Shown here: piece by piece, positions 9,228 through 17,061 of the stretch
Layout of the letters: every line of letters starts with the position of its first letter
How positions within the stretch are numbered: position 1 is the stretch's first letter
NCBI GenBank assembly: GCA_023701205.1
Contig: JAMPXJ010000025.1
Coordinates: 1 to 64,000 of the forward strand
Length of the DNA stretch: 64,000 nt
Direction of reading: 5' to 3'
DNA from: Oligoflexia bacterium
GTDB lineage: Bacteria > Bdellovibrionota > UBA1018
Notes under the pieces: generated by a model
The model's input: only the letters and a program-made list of their open reading frames with translations
Database searches by the model: none
What the model was told of the DNA's origin: nothing
Program-made: the position numbers and the translations under genes

Positions 9228-10141
9228 CGGGCCCCCAGGCGAAGCGCGGCTGCCTTGACCGCCTCCGGCGTGAGTCCCGCCTGTCGGAGCATGAAAGCCG
9301 GCGTCCCGAACCGTTGCGTGGGCTGGTAGCTCGCGGTGATCGATTCGAAGCGATCGACCGTCGGCAGCGCGTGCTTGAGCGACTCGGCGATGCTGCCGGC
9401 GAGATAATGCTCGTCGAGCACGAGCACGGAGCGCGTGCGGCGGACGCTTTCGAGCAGGGCCTGGTCCGATTCAAGGTCGAACGGGAAACGCGCGACGCCG
9501 AACACGTCCGCTCCCGCCTCGGCGAGCCCGTGCAGATTGAGCGCGGTGAGCGCGATCTGCACGGCGTGTCCGACGCCGATGACGGTCACCTGCGTGCCGC
9601 GCGCGTAATGCCGCGTGAGGGTCCGCGGGTTTTCCGAAAGCGGCGCGTTCGAAGCGGCGAAACCCGAGATCGCGAGCCGCAGATAGGAAGGACCCGCGAG
9701 CTCGCGCATGAGCCGGACCGCCGCGGCCACCTGGTCGTTCGTGCCGGGGAAGAAAAGCTCCATATTGGGCAGTCCCTTGAGCACGCCCAGGTCCTCGAGC
9801 GCGTGATGGGTCGAGCCCATGATGCCGTAGGTATAGCCCCCGCCATTGCCCACGAGCCGTACCGGGAGCTGATGGAGGCAGACGTCGTTGCGGATCTGCT
9901 CGAGACAGCGAAAGACGGCGAAAGGCGCGATGGAATACACCCAAGGCCGATGTCCCGCGAGCGCGATTCCGGCGGCGACCCCGATCATGTTCTGCTCGGC
10001 GACGCCGGCGTTCAGGAAGCGCGTTCCGTAGGTGGCGGCCAGATTCTCGAGCGCGTTATAGCCCAGATCGCCCGTGATGAAGAGCGAAGCCGGATCCTCC
10101 GCGAGCGCTTGATGGACGGCCTGGGTGAAATCGATCCTCAT
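9224..10141 (-). CDS. Transketolase, C-terminal half (pyrimidine-binding and C-terminal domains)
   Basis: A 305-aa protein starting MRIDFTQAVH at the ATG at 10141, which overlaps the stop of the N-terminal half (ATGA). It holds the ThDP pyrimidine-binding domain with the catalytic Glu in NAGVAEQNMIG (E49) and the transketolase C-terminal domain. It pairs with the next gene to form a two-subunit transketolase. Split transketolases occur in archaea, in some bacteria and in polysaccharide loci, where the role is often unknown: they may make sedoheptulose-7-phosphate for heptose synthesis (gmhA lies at 13905) or transfer a two-carbon unit to a nucleotide sugar. The choice is inference. Confidence 0.88.
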   Translation of the reverse strand: MRIDFTQAVHQALAEDPASLFITGDLGYNALENLAATYGTRFLNAGVAEQNMIGVAAGIALAGHRPWVYSIAPFAVFRCLEQIRNDVCLHQLPVRLVGNGGGYTYGIMGSTHHALEDLGVLKGLPNMELFFPGTNDQVAAAVRLMRELAGPSYLRLAISGFAASNAPLSENPRTLTRHYARGTQVTVIGVGHAVQIALTALNLHGLAEAGADVFGVARFPFDLESDQALLESVRRTRSVLVLDEHYLAGSIAESLKHALPTVDRFESITASYQPTQRFGTPAFMLRQAGLTPEAVKAAALRLGAR

Positions 10142-10968
10142 AGGTTGCGTTCCGCCTCGTCGAGCTCCGCGAGAACCTGGGTGTAATGCTCGCGTTCCAT
10201 CGGCTTGTAATGCCATTCGAGCCGGTTTTCCATGAAGCTCACGCCTTTGCCTTTGATCGTGCGGGCGACGATGCAGCGGGGACGATCGGGCGAGATCGTC
10301 ATCGTGAGCGCGTCGCGGATGGCCTCGAAGTCATGGCCATCGATCTCGATGGTATCGAAGCCGAAGGTATCCCACTTGCGCGGCAGCGGTTCGACGTTGA
10401 GCACCTCGGTGGTTTTGCCGAAGCCCTGGAGGCCGTTGGCATCGACCACGACCGTGAGATTCCCGAGACGGTGGTGGGCCGCGAACATCGCGGCTTCCCA
10501 GACGGAGCCTTCGTTGCAATCGCCATCCGATAGCAGGCAGACCACGCGCTGGGAGGAGGGCTTGAGCACCCGGTGCGCGAACGCGATTCCCGCGCCGATC
10601 GACAGCCCGTGCCCGAGCGATCCCGTCGCGGCGGGAATGGTATCCCAGGCCCGCGGCGCCGGATGCGCGGGCAGCAGCGTGCCCTCTTTGTAATAGGTGG
10701 CCAGGTTCTCATCCGAGAGCAGTCCGAAGTGGTTGAGCGTGGCATAAAGCGACGAGGCGCCGTGCCCTTTGCTCAGGATGAACACGTCGCCGCCGGGCGT
10801 GCCCGGACTGCGGAGATGAGCCTTGTAAAGATAGGTCAGCAGGTCGATATCCGAAAGACCCGTCCCGATATGCCCGGCATAGGCTTCGAAATGCATCCGG
10901 AGAAATCGCTTGCGGATGCGCAGGGCATCCCGCCGGAACTCGTTGAGCGATGGCATCTTCAAAGTCAT
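10138..10968 (-). CDS. Transketolase, N-terminal half (ThDP diphosphate-binding domain)
   Basis: A 276-aa protein. The ThDP/Mg site GDCNEGSVWEA is at residues 149-159 with the distal Asn in VVDANGLQG (about 178), and the substrate-binding histidines appear in SKGHG (H69) and SLGHG (H120), as in transketolase. The start at 10968 overlaps the epimerase stop by ATGA; an in-frame ATG four codons later is an alternative. It is the partner of the C half at 9224-10141. The central operon location argues for a pathway-specific enzyme rather than the housekeeping one. Confidence 0.88.
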   Translation of the reverse strand: MTLKMPSLNEFRRDALRIRKRFLRMHFEAYAGHIGTGLSDIDLLTYLYKAHLRSPGTPGGDVFILSKGHGASSLYATLNHFGLLSDENLATYYKEGTLLPAHPAPRAWDTIPAATGSLGHGLSIGAGIAFAHRVLKPSSQRVVCLLSDGDCNEGSVWEAAMFAAHHRLGNLTVVVDANGLQGFGKTTEVLNVEPLPRKWDTFGFDTIEIDGHDFEAIRDALTMTISPDRPRCIVARTIKGKGVSFMENRLEWHYKPMEREHYTQVLAELDEAERNL

Positions 10969-11984
10969 CTTGCCGCGCCTTTCGGACCATCGGCAAGGAC
11001 GCTGTTGCGTTCGGCCGCCTCGACGAGCGCCGGGTTCGCGTTCATCCAGTCCAACGTGCTTTTCAACCCCTGGGCAAGCGGGGTGCGCGCTTCCCAGCCG
11101 ATTTCGGCTTTGGCTTTGGCCGGATTGGAGTACCAGTCGGGGTGGTCCCAGTGGCGCTCGGGCATGGAGCCCCAGGCCGGTGCCTCCTGGATTCCGAAGG
11201 TCTCGCGCGCGACGGCGACGAGCTTCTCGAGCGTGACGCACTCCCCGCGCCCGATATTGTAGATCGCGCCTTTGGGGAGCTGCCCCGCCTTGGCAAGCAG
11301 CGTTTCGAACGCGCGCGAAACGTCGTCCGTATGAATGAAGTCGCGCGAGATCCGGGGATTCACGAGCGGCGGGAGCTTCCCTTCGCGCGCCTTCGTCAGC
11401 AGGCGCGGGATCAGGCGCGAGGCCTCCTCGAAGGGGCCGTAAACCGAGTAGAGCCGGAAAACCCAGGCCGGAACGCCGTACTTCTTGGCGTGGAACTGAA
11501 GCAGCGCCGAGGCCGCGACCTTCGAAACCGCGTAGTCGCTGTCGGGAAGCGTCGGGTCGGTCTCGAGCGGAGCCTTGCAGTTGATGCCGTATTCCGAGGA
11601 GGTGCCGGCTTGGATGAAGGCCTCGAAACCTTCGAGCCCGCGCACCGCATCGAGCAGGTAGCGTACGGCATCGAAGTTCACCCGGTAGATCCGGTTGACC
11701 TCGGTTTGCGAGGGGTAGGCTCCGTAAGCCGCGCAGTTGAAAATCGCGCGCGGGCGCAGCTCGCGGATGAGCGCGTGGATGTCGTTTTCGGAAGTGAGGT
11801 CCAGAGTCACTTTGCGGAGCGACGGGAGGTGGCGAAGGCGCCAATCGTTATGGGAAGGGCCCACGACGGCGACGACCTCGTGCTTTTTGTCGGCAGCTTT
11901 GGCGGCGAAGTATTCGCAGAGATTGGCCCCGACAAAACCTGAGGCTCCGGTAATGAGAATCGCTTGGGTGGCCCGCATCGTCAT
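10965..11984 (-). CDS. NAD-dependent epimerase/dehydratase (extended SDR)
   Basis: A 339-aa extended SDR with the Rossmann motif ITGASGFVGANL near the N terminus, a TSSEYG motif and an active-site YAVSK, acting on a nucleotide sugar. Substrate specificity cannot be read from the sequence. It is the first gene of the eight-gene minus-strand operon ending at 3741. The start ATG at 11984 is followed by another ATG two codons later; no clear ribosome-binding site precedes either. A -10-like TATAGT on the minus strand (11999-11994) lies 9 nt upstream, so the message may be leaderless or nearly so. Confidence 0.82.
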   Translation of the reverse strand: MTMRATQAILITGASGFVGANLCEYFAAKAADKKHEVVAVVGPSHNDWRLRHLPSLRKVTLDLTSENDIHALIRELRPRAIFNCAAYGAYPSQTEVNRIYRVNFDAVRYLLDAVRGLEGFEAFIQAGTSSEYGINCKAPLETDPTLPDSDYAVSKVAASALLQFHAKKYGVPAWVFRLYSVYGPFEEASRLIPRLLTKAREGKLPPLVNPRISRDFIHTDDVSRAFETLLAKAGQLPKGAIYNIGRGECVTLEKLVAVARETFGIQEAPAWGSMPERHWDHPDWYSNPAKAKAEIGWEARTPLAQGLKSTLDWMNANPALVEAAERNSVLADGPKGAAR

Positions 11985-12029
11985 TGGCTTCGGACTATAA
12001 AGCAACTGGCCGTAGCTTTGGAATTATTT

Positions 12030-12059
12030 TTGACAGGCCGGTCGCCGTCCCTCTACAAC
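12030..12059 (+). promoter_or_regulatory. Putative sigma70-type promoter with a near-leaderless start
   Basis: TTGACA at 12030-12035 and TACAAC at 12054-12059 are separated by 18 bp. The GTG start at 12067 lies 7 nt beyond the -10, so transcription would begin at or next to the start codon. The spacing matches the promoters of the ATPase units elsewhere in the window. Confidence 0.5.
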
Positions 12060-12066
12060 AGTCCAG

Positions 12067-13890
12067 GTGAAACGCCTCACGGATTTCGCGTTCTGGCTCG
12101 GGCTTGCGATGCTTCTGGCTTATGGTTACTGGGTCCATCCCGCGGGCTTCGGGCGCGGCTACGCCGAGGACATGTGCTTCCCGGATTTTGCGCGCCAGAT
12201 TATGGCCGATCAGCTTCGGATTCATGGCCGGCCCAGTTTCGTCACGGATCTGGTCATGACTCCGGCAGGAGCCAGCATCCCGTACATGTCCTGGTCGATC
12301 GAGCGCGACTGGCTGGGGGCTTACTTCTGGAACTGGAACCGGGACTTCCCGTTCCTCTGGTTTTATTTCTGCGTTTCGCTCGCCGCCACCTACGCGGGAG
12401 TAGGCTTCATTCTCCGGAAAATGGGGCTGGGCCGCCTGGCCGCCTGGGGCATCGCCCTGGCAGCGGTCGGTTTTCACGTGCCGCGGCATTTCAAGATCTG
12501 GCATCACTACGAGCATCTGCTCCAGCACTGGGTTTATTGGGGTTTTTTCCTCGACGCCTGGATCCTCCAGCGCTTTTGGCGGGAGCGCAAACTGTCGTGG
12601 AACCTCGAAGCCTGGCGGGCCCTCGTCATGCTCGGGATGCTCGGCACTGTGGGCTACTTCTGGGGCCCGATGATCCTGGAATGGGGCTTGGTCCGCCTTG
12701 GACTTGCCGCCGGGTTGCTGTGGGCACGCTTTCATCGGACGAAGATCGCGCAGGAATGGGAATTCCGCCGGGCGCTTTTGCCCGCGGCGATCGCAGCTGT
12801 CCTGATCGCGCTGGATCTCCGCTGGTACCCGCCGCTTTTCGAGGAGGTGAAAAAGCTCGGAGAGGTGCCCCAGGTCCTGAGCTGGTTCGCCGAGCGCGAT
12901 TACCTTCCGCGGCCGCTTTGGCTGGGAACCGGTGCCGGGATCTGGAAACTCGCGCCGCTGGATCGTCCCGAAACCGTCGTTACGATCGGCTGGTTTTACT
13001 GGGTGCCGCTCCTGCTCTCGGTTTGGCTGGTGAGAAGGCGCGCCGGAGGGCCGGGGCTCCGCATCCTTGCCCCGTTCCTGGGCCTGCTTTTGATCGCGTT
13101 TCTCTATATGGGCCAGAATCCCTGGCCGCTCGACCGCTTCCAGGCGTGGGTGCAGGCGGTGGTGCCTTTCATGAGTTTTTTCCGCGTGGCCTCGCGCTGG
13201 GGGCTTTTTCTTCCGCAGATCGCCTGTGTGATGGTCGTTCTGGCCTGGCCCGAGCTGCGGGAGTGGGTCCGCGCGCGGCAACACCGGCTGTCGCTGCGGG
13301 TCGCTTTGGGACTTTTTCTGGTGACCTCGCTCGTGGAGTTCTCCTGGCTGCTTTATCCCGTGAACGCCATGCCGCCTCTGGCCAAGCCCGTGGTTTCGAT
13401 GCTGGAAAAAATCCGGGAGCTTCCCGGCGAGTCGGTCCTGAACCTTCCTTTCTGCGTCACCGGAGGCAACGGCGTGTGCTCCGAGCAGTGCCCGAACTAT
13501 CCGGGCTCGACCACGGGGATGTGCCTGCGTACCTGGCATGACAAGAAGATCTACGGCCTGTACGCTTCGCGCCTGATGTTCTCGGACTGCGAGATCTATC
13601 GGCGAGCGCCATTCACCAGCTGGTTCGAGGCGTGGAGGCAGCAGCGTTGCCTGAGCGATCCCGAGTGGGACGAGTTCTGCGGGTATCTCAAAGAGCATTC
13701 GGAAATCGCCGCGGTGCTCGTGCATCCGGAGCTGTGGCATGCGGCGGGGACGCCTGAGTGCCGGCAAAAGCTCGAAGCGCGCCTCGGGCCACCGCTTGGG
13801 GAGGGAAGCTATCCGATCGCGCCCACCCGCGGAGGTCAGGGCGCCTGGCCGAGCCGGATAATCTGGTACTCCCCGCGATGCGCGAAGTGA
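12067..13890 (+). CDS. Large polytopic membrane protein, putative glycosyltransferase (GT-C-like)
   Basis: A 607-aa protein from a GTG start. The N terminus is hydrophobic, followed by a first loop with acidic residues (GRGYAEDMCFPDFA), then about ten hydrophobic segments and a soluble C-terminal domain of about 170 aa rich in cysteine (residues about 465-530, for example CVTGGNGVCSEQC). The layout resembles GT-C membrane glycosyltransferases, but I recognise no specific family. It is divergent from the large minus-strand operon and 14 bases upstream of gmhA, on the same strand. Function is inferred from architecture and neighbourhood only. Confidence 0.6.
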   Translation: MKRLTDFAFWLGLAMLLAYGYWVHPAGFGRGYAEDMCFPDFARQIMADQLRIHGRPSFVTDLVMTPAGASIPYMSWSIERDWLGAYFWNWNRDFPFLWFYFCVSLAATYAGVGFILRKMGLGRLAAWGIALAAVGFHVPRHFKIWHHYEHLLQHWVYWGFFLDAWILQRFWRERKLSWNLEAWRALVMLGMLGTVGYFWGPMILEWGLVRLGLAAGLLWARFHRTKIAQEWEFRRALLPAAIAAVLIALDLRWYPPLFEEVKKLGEVPQVLSWFAERDYLPRPLWLGTGAGIWKLAPLDRPETVVTIGWFYWVPLLLSVWLVRRRAGGPGLRILAPFLGLLLIAFLYMGQNPWPLDRFQAWVQAVVPFMSFFRVASRWGLFLPQIACVMVVLAWPELREWVRARQHRLSLRVALGLFLVTSLVEFSWLLYPVNAMPPLAKPVVSMLEKIRELPGESVLNLPFCVTGGNGVCSEQCPNYPGSTTGMCLRTWHDKKIYGLYASRLMFSDCEIYRRAPFTSWFEAWRQQRCLSDPEWDEFCGYLKEHSEIAAVLVHPELWHAAGTPECRQKLEARLGPPLGEGSYPIAPTRGGQGAWPSRIIWYSPRCAK

Positions 13891-13904
13891 GGTAAGGTGT
13901 TTTC

Positions 13905-14495
13905 ATGGAAACGATCGCAGCCTGGAAGAACGCGTTGACCGAGGCCCAGCGCCATCTTACGGAATTTCTGGCGGACCCCGAGCAGCTTCGTCGCTGCGAG
14001 CGCTTCACCGGGATGCTCGTTGAGACTTACCGCAAGGACGGCAACCTTTTTGTCTGCGGCAACGGCGGCTCGCACTGCGATGCGATGCACTTCGCCGAGG
14101 AGCTTACGGGACGGTTCCGCAAGGAGCGCAAGGCGCTCGGGGCGCTGGCGCTCGGGGACCCCAGCCACGTGACCTGCGTCTCGAACGATTATGGCTTTGA
14201 GCAGGTCTTTGCCCGACAGCTCGAGGGGTTGGGCCGGAACGGAGACCTGCTCGTGGGGCTCTCGACGAGCGGGAACTCCAAGAACGTTCTGGCGGCGTTC
14301 GAAGCCGCGCGGCGCAAGGGGCTCCGGACCGTGGCGCTTCTGGGGCGGGACGGCGGCGCGCTCAAGGCGCAGGCGGACCTCGCGATCGTGATCCCGGCAG
14401 AGACCTCCGATCGCATCCAGGAGATGCACATCAAGCTGATCCACATCGTGATCGAGGCCTGCGAGCGCGAGCTTTTCCCCGAGAATTACCGCTGA
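13905..14495 (+). CDS. gmhA: Sedoheptulose-7-phosphate isomerase GmhA (phosphoheptose isomerase)
   Basis: Converts sedoheptulose-7-phosphate to D-glycero-D-manno-heptose-7-phosphate, the first step to ADP- or GDP-heptose. At 196 aa it has the usual GmhA size and the SIS-fold motifs: FVCGNGGSHCDAMHFAEEL, the loop VSNDYGFEQVF and the phosphate-binding LSTSGNSKNVL. The C-terminal helix carries QEMHIKLIHIVIEACE, whose Glu and His residues are the conserved metal and catalytic positions. A purine-rich stretch (GAGGTAAGG) precedes the ATG. The heptose may be for LPS core or for the surface glycan; the split transketolase upstream could provide its substrate. Confidence 0.92.
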   Translation: METIAAWKNALTEAQRHLTEFLADPEQLRRCERFTGMLVETYRKDGNLFVCGNGGSHCDAMHFAEELTGRFRKERKALGALALGDPSHVTCVSNDYGFEQVFARQLEGLGRNGDLLVGLSTSGNSKNVLAAFEAARRKGLRTVALLGRDGGALKAQADLAIVIPAETSDRIQEMHIKLIHIVIEACERELFPENYR

Positions 14496-14508
14496 GGCGG
14501 CGCCCCCG

Positions 14509-15843
14509 ATGCGGCCTTTCCTGCCCTGGATCGTGGCGTTTCTCTTTCTTTGCGCGTTCTTCCCGCAGGAAGGCGGAGTCAATCCGCTCTCGCGCTTCGC
14601 CGCGATGCGGGCGCTGGCGACGGAGCAGGTTCTTCACATCGATCCTTACGTGAGCTGGACGCCCGACTGGGCCAAAGCTCCGGATGGTCATTTTTATTCC
14701 AACAAGGCTCCCGGGCCGATGCTCCTCGGCGCCCCGCTGGCGTGGGTTTTCGACCGGGGCAGGGCGGCCGAGGAGTTGCCGGCTCCCGGCTATCGGGGAG
14801 CGGTCTCGTTCTTCCTTCAGGCGGTGCCGTTCGCGATCGCGGTCGCCTTGGCGCTCGGCTGGCTCGGAGCACGGGGCGTGAGCTTCGCGGGGCGGAACTT
14901 CGCGGCGCTCGCGATGCTCTTCGGCAACACGTCCGCGCTCTATATGAGCAGTTATTTCGGGCACGGGAGTGCGGCGGCCTTTCTGCTGGGTGCGGTGGTG
15001 GCCGTGGTCGGGCGCCGGTTGGCGCTTGCGGGGCTGCTCTTCGGGGTATCGGTGCTTTGCGATTATGGCGTGGCGCTCGTGGGTCCGCCACTGCTCGGAG
15101 CTTGCTGGCTTATGGCCGAAGATCCGCGGGACGCGCGTCGCCAGGCTCTGCGCTTTCTGGCCGGCGGAGTGCTGCCCGGCGTGGTTTTCGGCGCCTATCA
15201 TTGGGCGTGCTTCGGCGGCCCGTTCACGCTTCCCATGAAATTCCAGAACCCGGAGTTCGTCGAACCCGTGGCGAGGTCCGGGCAGATCTGGGGAATCATC
15301 GGGCTGCTCCCGGATTTCAAGACGCTGGGTGAGCTGCTCGTGGGCAGCAAGCGCGGCATTCTCTTCACGCAGCCTTGGGTGCTCGTGCTCCTGCCGGCGC
15401 TGATCCTGGAATGGGGGAAGGGCGGGTGGAAAGAGGGCGGCCGCGAGGATCGGGCGCTCGCGCTCATCGCGGGAACGGGTCTGAGCGCGCTGCTTTGGAT
15501 GAACTCGGGATTCAACGGCTGGCATGGCGGAAGCTCCGTGGGTCCGCGCTATCTTTCGATGATCTTCCCGGTCTTTGGCCTGGTCGCCGGGCTCGTCTTC
15601 GATCGCTTCGGATGCAAGGGGAAAGCGCTGCTTTGGACGGGGCTCGGGGTTTCGCTGGTTTTTTACGCGTTGGTCTTCGCGACGCGGGATCTGCTTCCGG
15701 GCGCGCTCTGGCCGCATTTTCTGCGACTCGCTATCGAGACGTTCGCGGCGGGGACGGGGCGGAATCTTTTGGTTCTGGCGCTGGTTTTTGGTTGGGCGGC
15801 GCGGAAGGTGAGTATGGCTATTTTGGAGCTCACTCCAAAATAG
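14509..15843 (+). CDS. Polytopic membrane protein, putative glycosyltransferase
   Basis: A 444-aa protein with about ten hydrophobic segments and a first loop containing HIDPYVSWTPDWAK and YSNKAPG, a pattern found in GT39-like membrane glycosyltransferases of unknown specificity. It starts 13 bases after gmhA. Its last codons (ILELTPK and the TAG stop) are encoded inside the perfect 11-bp inverted repeat at 15818-15843 that belongs to the following ATPase unit, so the native C terminus may have been replaced when that unit arrived. Confidence 0.6.
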   Translation: MRPFLPWIVAFLFLCAFFPQEGGVNPLSRFAAMRALATEQVLHIDPYVSWTPDWAKAPDGHFYSNKAPGPMLLGAPLAWVFDRGRAAEELPAPGYRGAVSFFLQAVPFAIAVALALGWLGARGVSFAGRNFAALAMLFGNTSALYMSSYFGHGSAAAFLLGAVVAVVGRRLALAGLLFGVSVLCDYGVALVGPPLLGACWLMAEDPRDARRQALRFLAGGVLPGVVFGAYHWACFGGPFTLPMKFQNPEFVEPVARSGQIWGIIGLLPDFKTLGELLVGSKRGILFTQPWVLVLLPALILEWGKGGWKEGGREDRALALIAGTGLSALLWMNSGFNGWHGGSSVGPRYLSMIFPVFGLVAGLVFDRFGCKGKALLWTGLGVSLVFYALVFATRDLLPGALWPHFLRLAIETFAAGTGRNLLVLALVFGWAARKVSMAILELTPK

Positions 15844-15875
15844 ACTTGACTGTTTTGGATTTAACTCCAAAATAG
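15818..15875 (+). promoter_or_regulatory. Tandem palindromes and promoter of the first ATPase unit
   Basis: A perfect inverted repeat with 11-bp arms CTATTTTGGAG / CTCCAAAATAG (15818-15828, 15833-15843, loop ctca) is followed by a second, shorter one (TTTTGGA 15853-15859, TCCAAAA 15866-15872). CTCCAAAATAG occurs in both. TTGACT (15846-15851) and CAAAAT (15868-15873), 16 bp apart, make a promoter overlapping the second palindrome; the ATG at 15880 lies 6 nt after the -10. Probable operator for autoregulation. Confidence 0.65.
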
Positions 15876-15879
15876 CCGT

Positions 15880-16992
15880 ATGCGGTACCTGGTTCCCGGC
15901 ATCGAAAAAGACCTGAAGAAAAAAATGGTTTTCATCGGAGGACCCCGGCAATGCGGGAAGACGACGCTAGCCCGCTCGATTCTCCAGGCTTCCAAAGGGC
16001 TTTATCTCAACTGGGACTCTGACGAGGATCGCCGCGATATTCTGGCGAAAAAATGGGCGGATTCGGAAGAGCTCCTGGTCTTGGACGAGCTTCATAAATT
16101 TCCGCGCTGGAGAAGCTGGCTCAAGGGCGTTTACGACACCCAGAAAGACCGGCACCGGTTTCTGGTGACCGGCAGCGCCCGCTTGGATCTCTATCGCCGG
16201 GGCGGCGATTCGCTGCTCGGCCGCTATCACTATTGGCGCCTCCATCCCTTTACTCTTTCGGAGCTTCCTCGCGGCATTGCGCCTGAGGAGGCGTTTCGCA
16301 GGCTGATGACGGTCGGGGGCTTTCCGGAGCCGTTCCTCGATAACGACGAAACCGAGGCCCGGCGCTGGAGGCGCGAGCGCTTCGACCGAGTCCTGCGGGA
16401 CGATATCCGGGATCTCGAGCCGATCCGGGATATTCAAACTCTTTCGCTTTTCGTCGACCAGCTCAGGACTCGAGTGGGATCTCCGGTGGTGCTTTCGAAT
16501 ATCGCGGAGGACCTTCAGATATCGCCGAAGACGGCGAAGCACTGGCTCGAGGTGCTCGAGCGGATGTACATGGTTTTCGTGGTCTGGCCTTATGCGAAGA
16601 ACCTTCCGCGTGCCGTGCAAAAACCGCCCAAGGTCTACTTCTTCGATAACGGCGACGTCATCGGTGACGAGGGCGCGCGGTTCGAGAACCTGGTGGCCAC
16701 CAGCCTTCTGAAGCGAATTCAGTTCGACGAGGATCGCGAAGGCTTTCGGTATGAACTCCGCTATCTCCGTGACAAGGAGGGCCGAGAGGTCGATTTCGTG
16801 ATCCTCAAGGACGGGCAGATCATCGAGCTGGTCGAGGCCAAGCTCTCGGACGACGCAGTTTCAAAGAACCTGGTTTACTATGCCGAGAAACTTCGACCCG
16901 CGGCGGCGACCCAGGTCGTGGGACACCTGAAACGGGGTTACGATCGCAATCAGCTTTCAGTGAGGCCTGCGACGGAATATCTGTTGCGTTGA
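15880..16992 (+). CDS. AAA_14-type ATPase with DUF4143 (winged helix plus PD-(D/E)XK-like) region, subfamily A
   Basis: A 370-aa protein. The ATPase has Walker A GPRQCGKTT (21-29), Walker B LLVLDE (65-70) and the sensor-like VTGSARLD (96-103). A winged-helix-like segment follows (about 199-240) with the strand KVYFFDNGD, and the C-terminal DUF4143 part has a PD-(D/E)XK-like site, D305 in REVDF and E319-x-K321 in VEAK. Such proteins are widespread and functionally uncharacterised; an ATP-driven nuclease or DNA-binding role is inference. The closest relative here is the gene at 23021 (shared DELHK, WLKG and TGSARLD motifs). There is no Shine-Dalgarno sequence; the start sits just after the palindromic promoter. 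Confidence 0.88.
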   Translation: MRYLVPGIEKDLKKKMVFIGGPRQCGKTTLARSILQASKGLYLNWDSDEDRRDILAKKWADSEELLVLDELHKFPRWRSWLKGVYDTQKDRHRFLVTGSARLDLYRRGGDSLLGRYHYWRLHPFTLSELPRGIAPEEAFRRLMTVGGFPEPFLDNDETEARRWRRERFDRVLRDDIRDLEPIRDIQTLSLFVDQLRTRVGSPVVLSNIAEDLQISPKTAKHWLEVLERMYMVFVVWPYAKNLPRAVQKPPKVYFFDNGDVIGDEGARFENLVATSLLKRIQFDEDREGFRYELRYLRDKEGREVDFVILKDGQIIELVEAKLSDDAVSKNLVYYAEKLRPAAATQVVGHLKRGYDRNQLSVRPATEYLLR

Positions 16993-17026
16993 TAGTGAGA
17001 GGCGAAATTTCAGCTTTCATCGCCGC

Positions 17027-17055
17027 TTGCCCTTCTGGCAGAAATAAACTATACT
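17027..17055 (+). promoter_or_regulatory. Promoter of the second ATPase unit with a palindromic spacer
   Basis: TTGCCC (17027-17032), a 17-bp spacer and TATACT (17050-17055), with the ATG at 17062 only 6 nt downstream. The spacer contains the short palindrome TTCTG-g-CAGAA (17033-17043). The mRNA is predicted to be leaderless. Confidence 0.6.
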
Positions 17056-17061
17056 TTAGAA

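Noticed and set aside
11995..13767. 590-codon minus-strand frame over the membrane protein at 12067
   Set aside because: The plus strand encodes a regular pattern of membrane helices; the reverse frame is charged and featureless.
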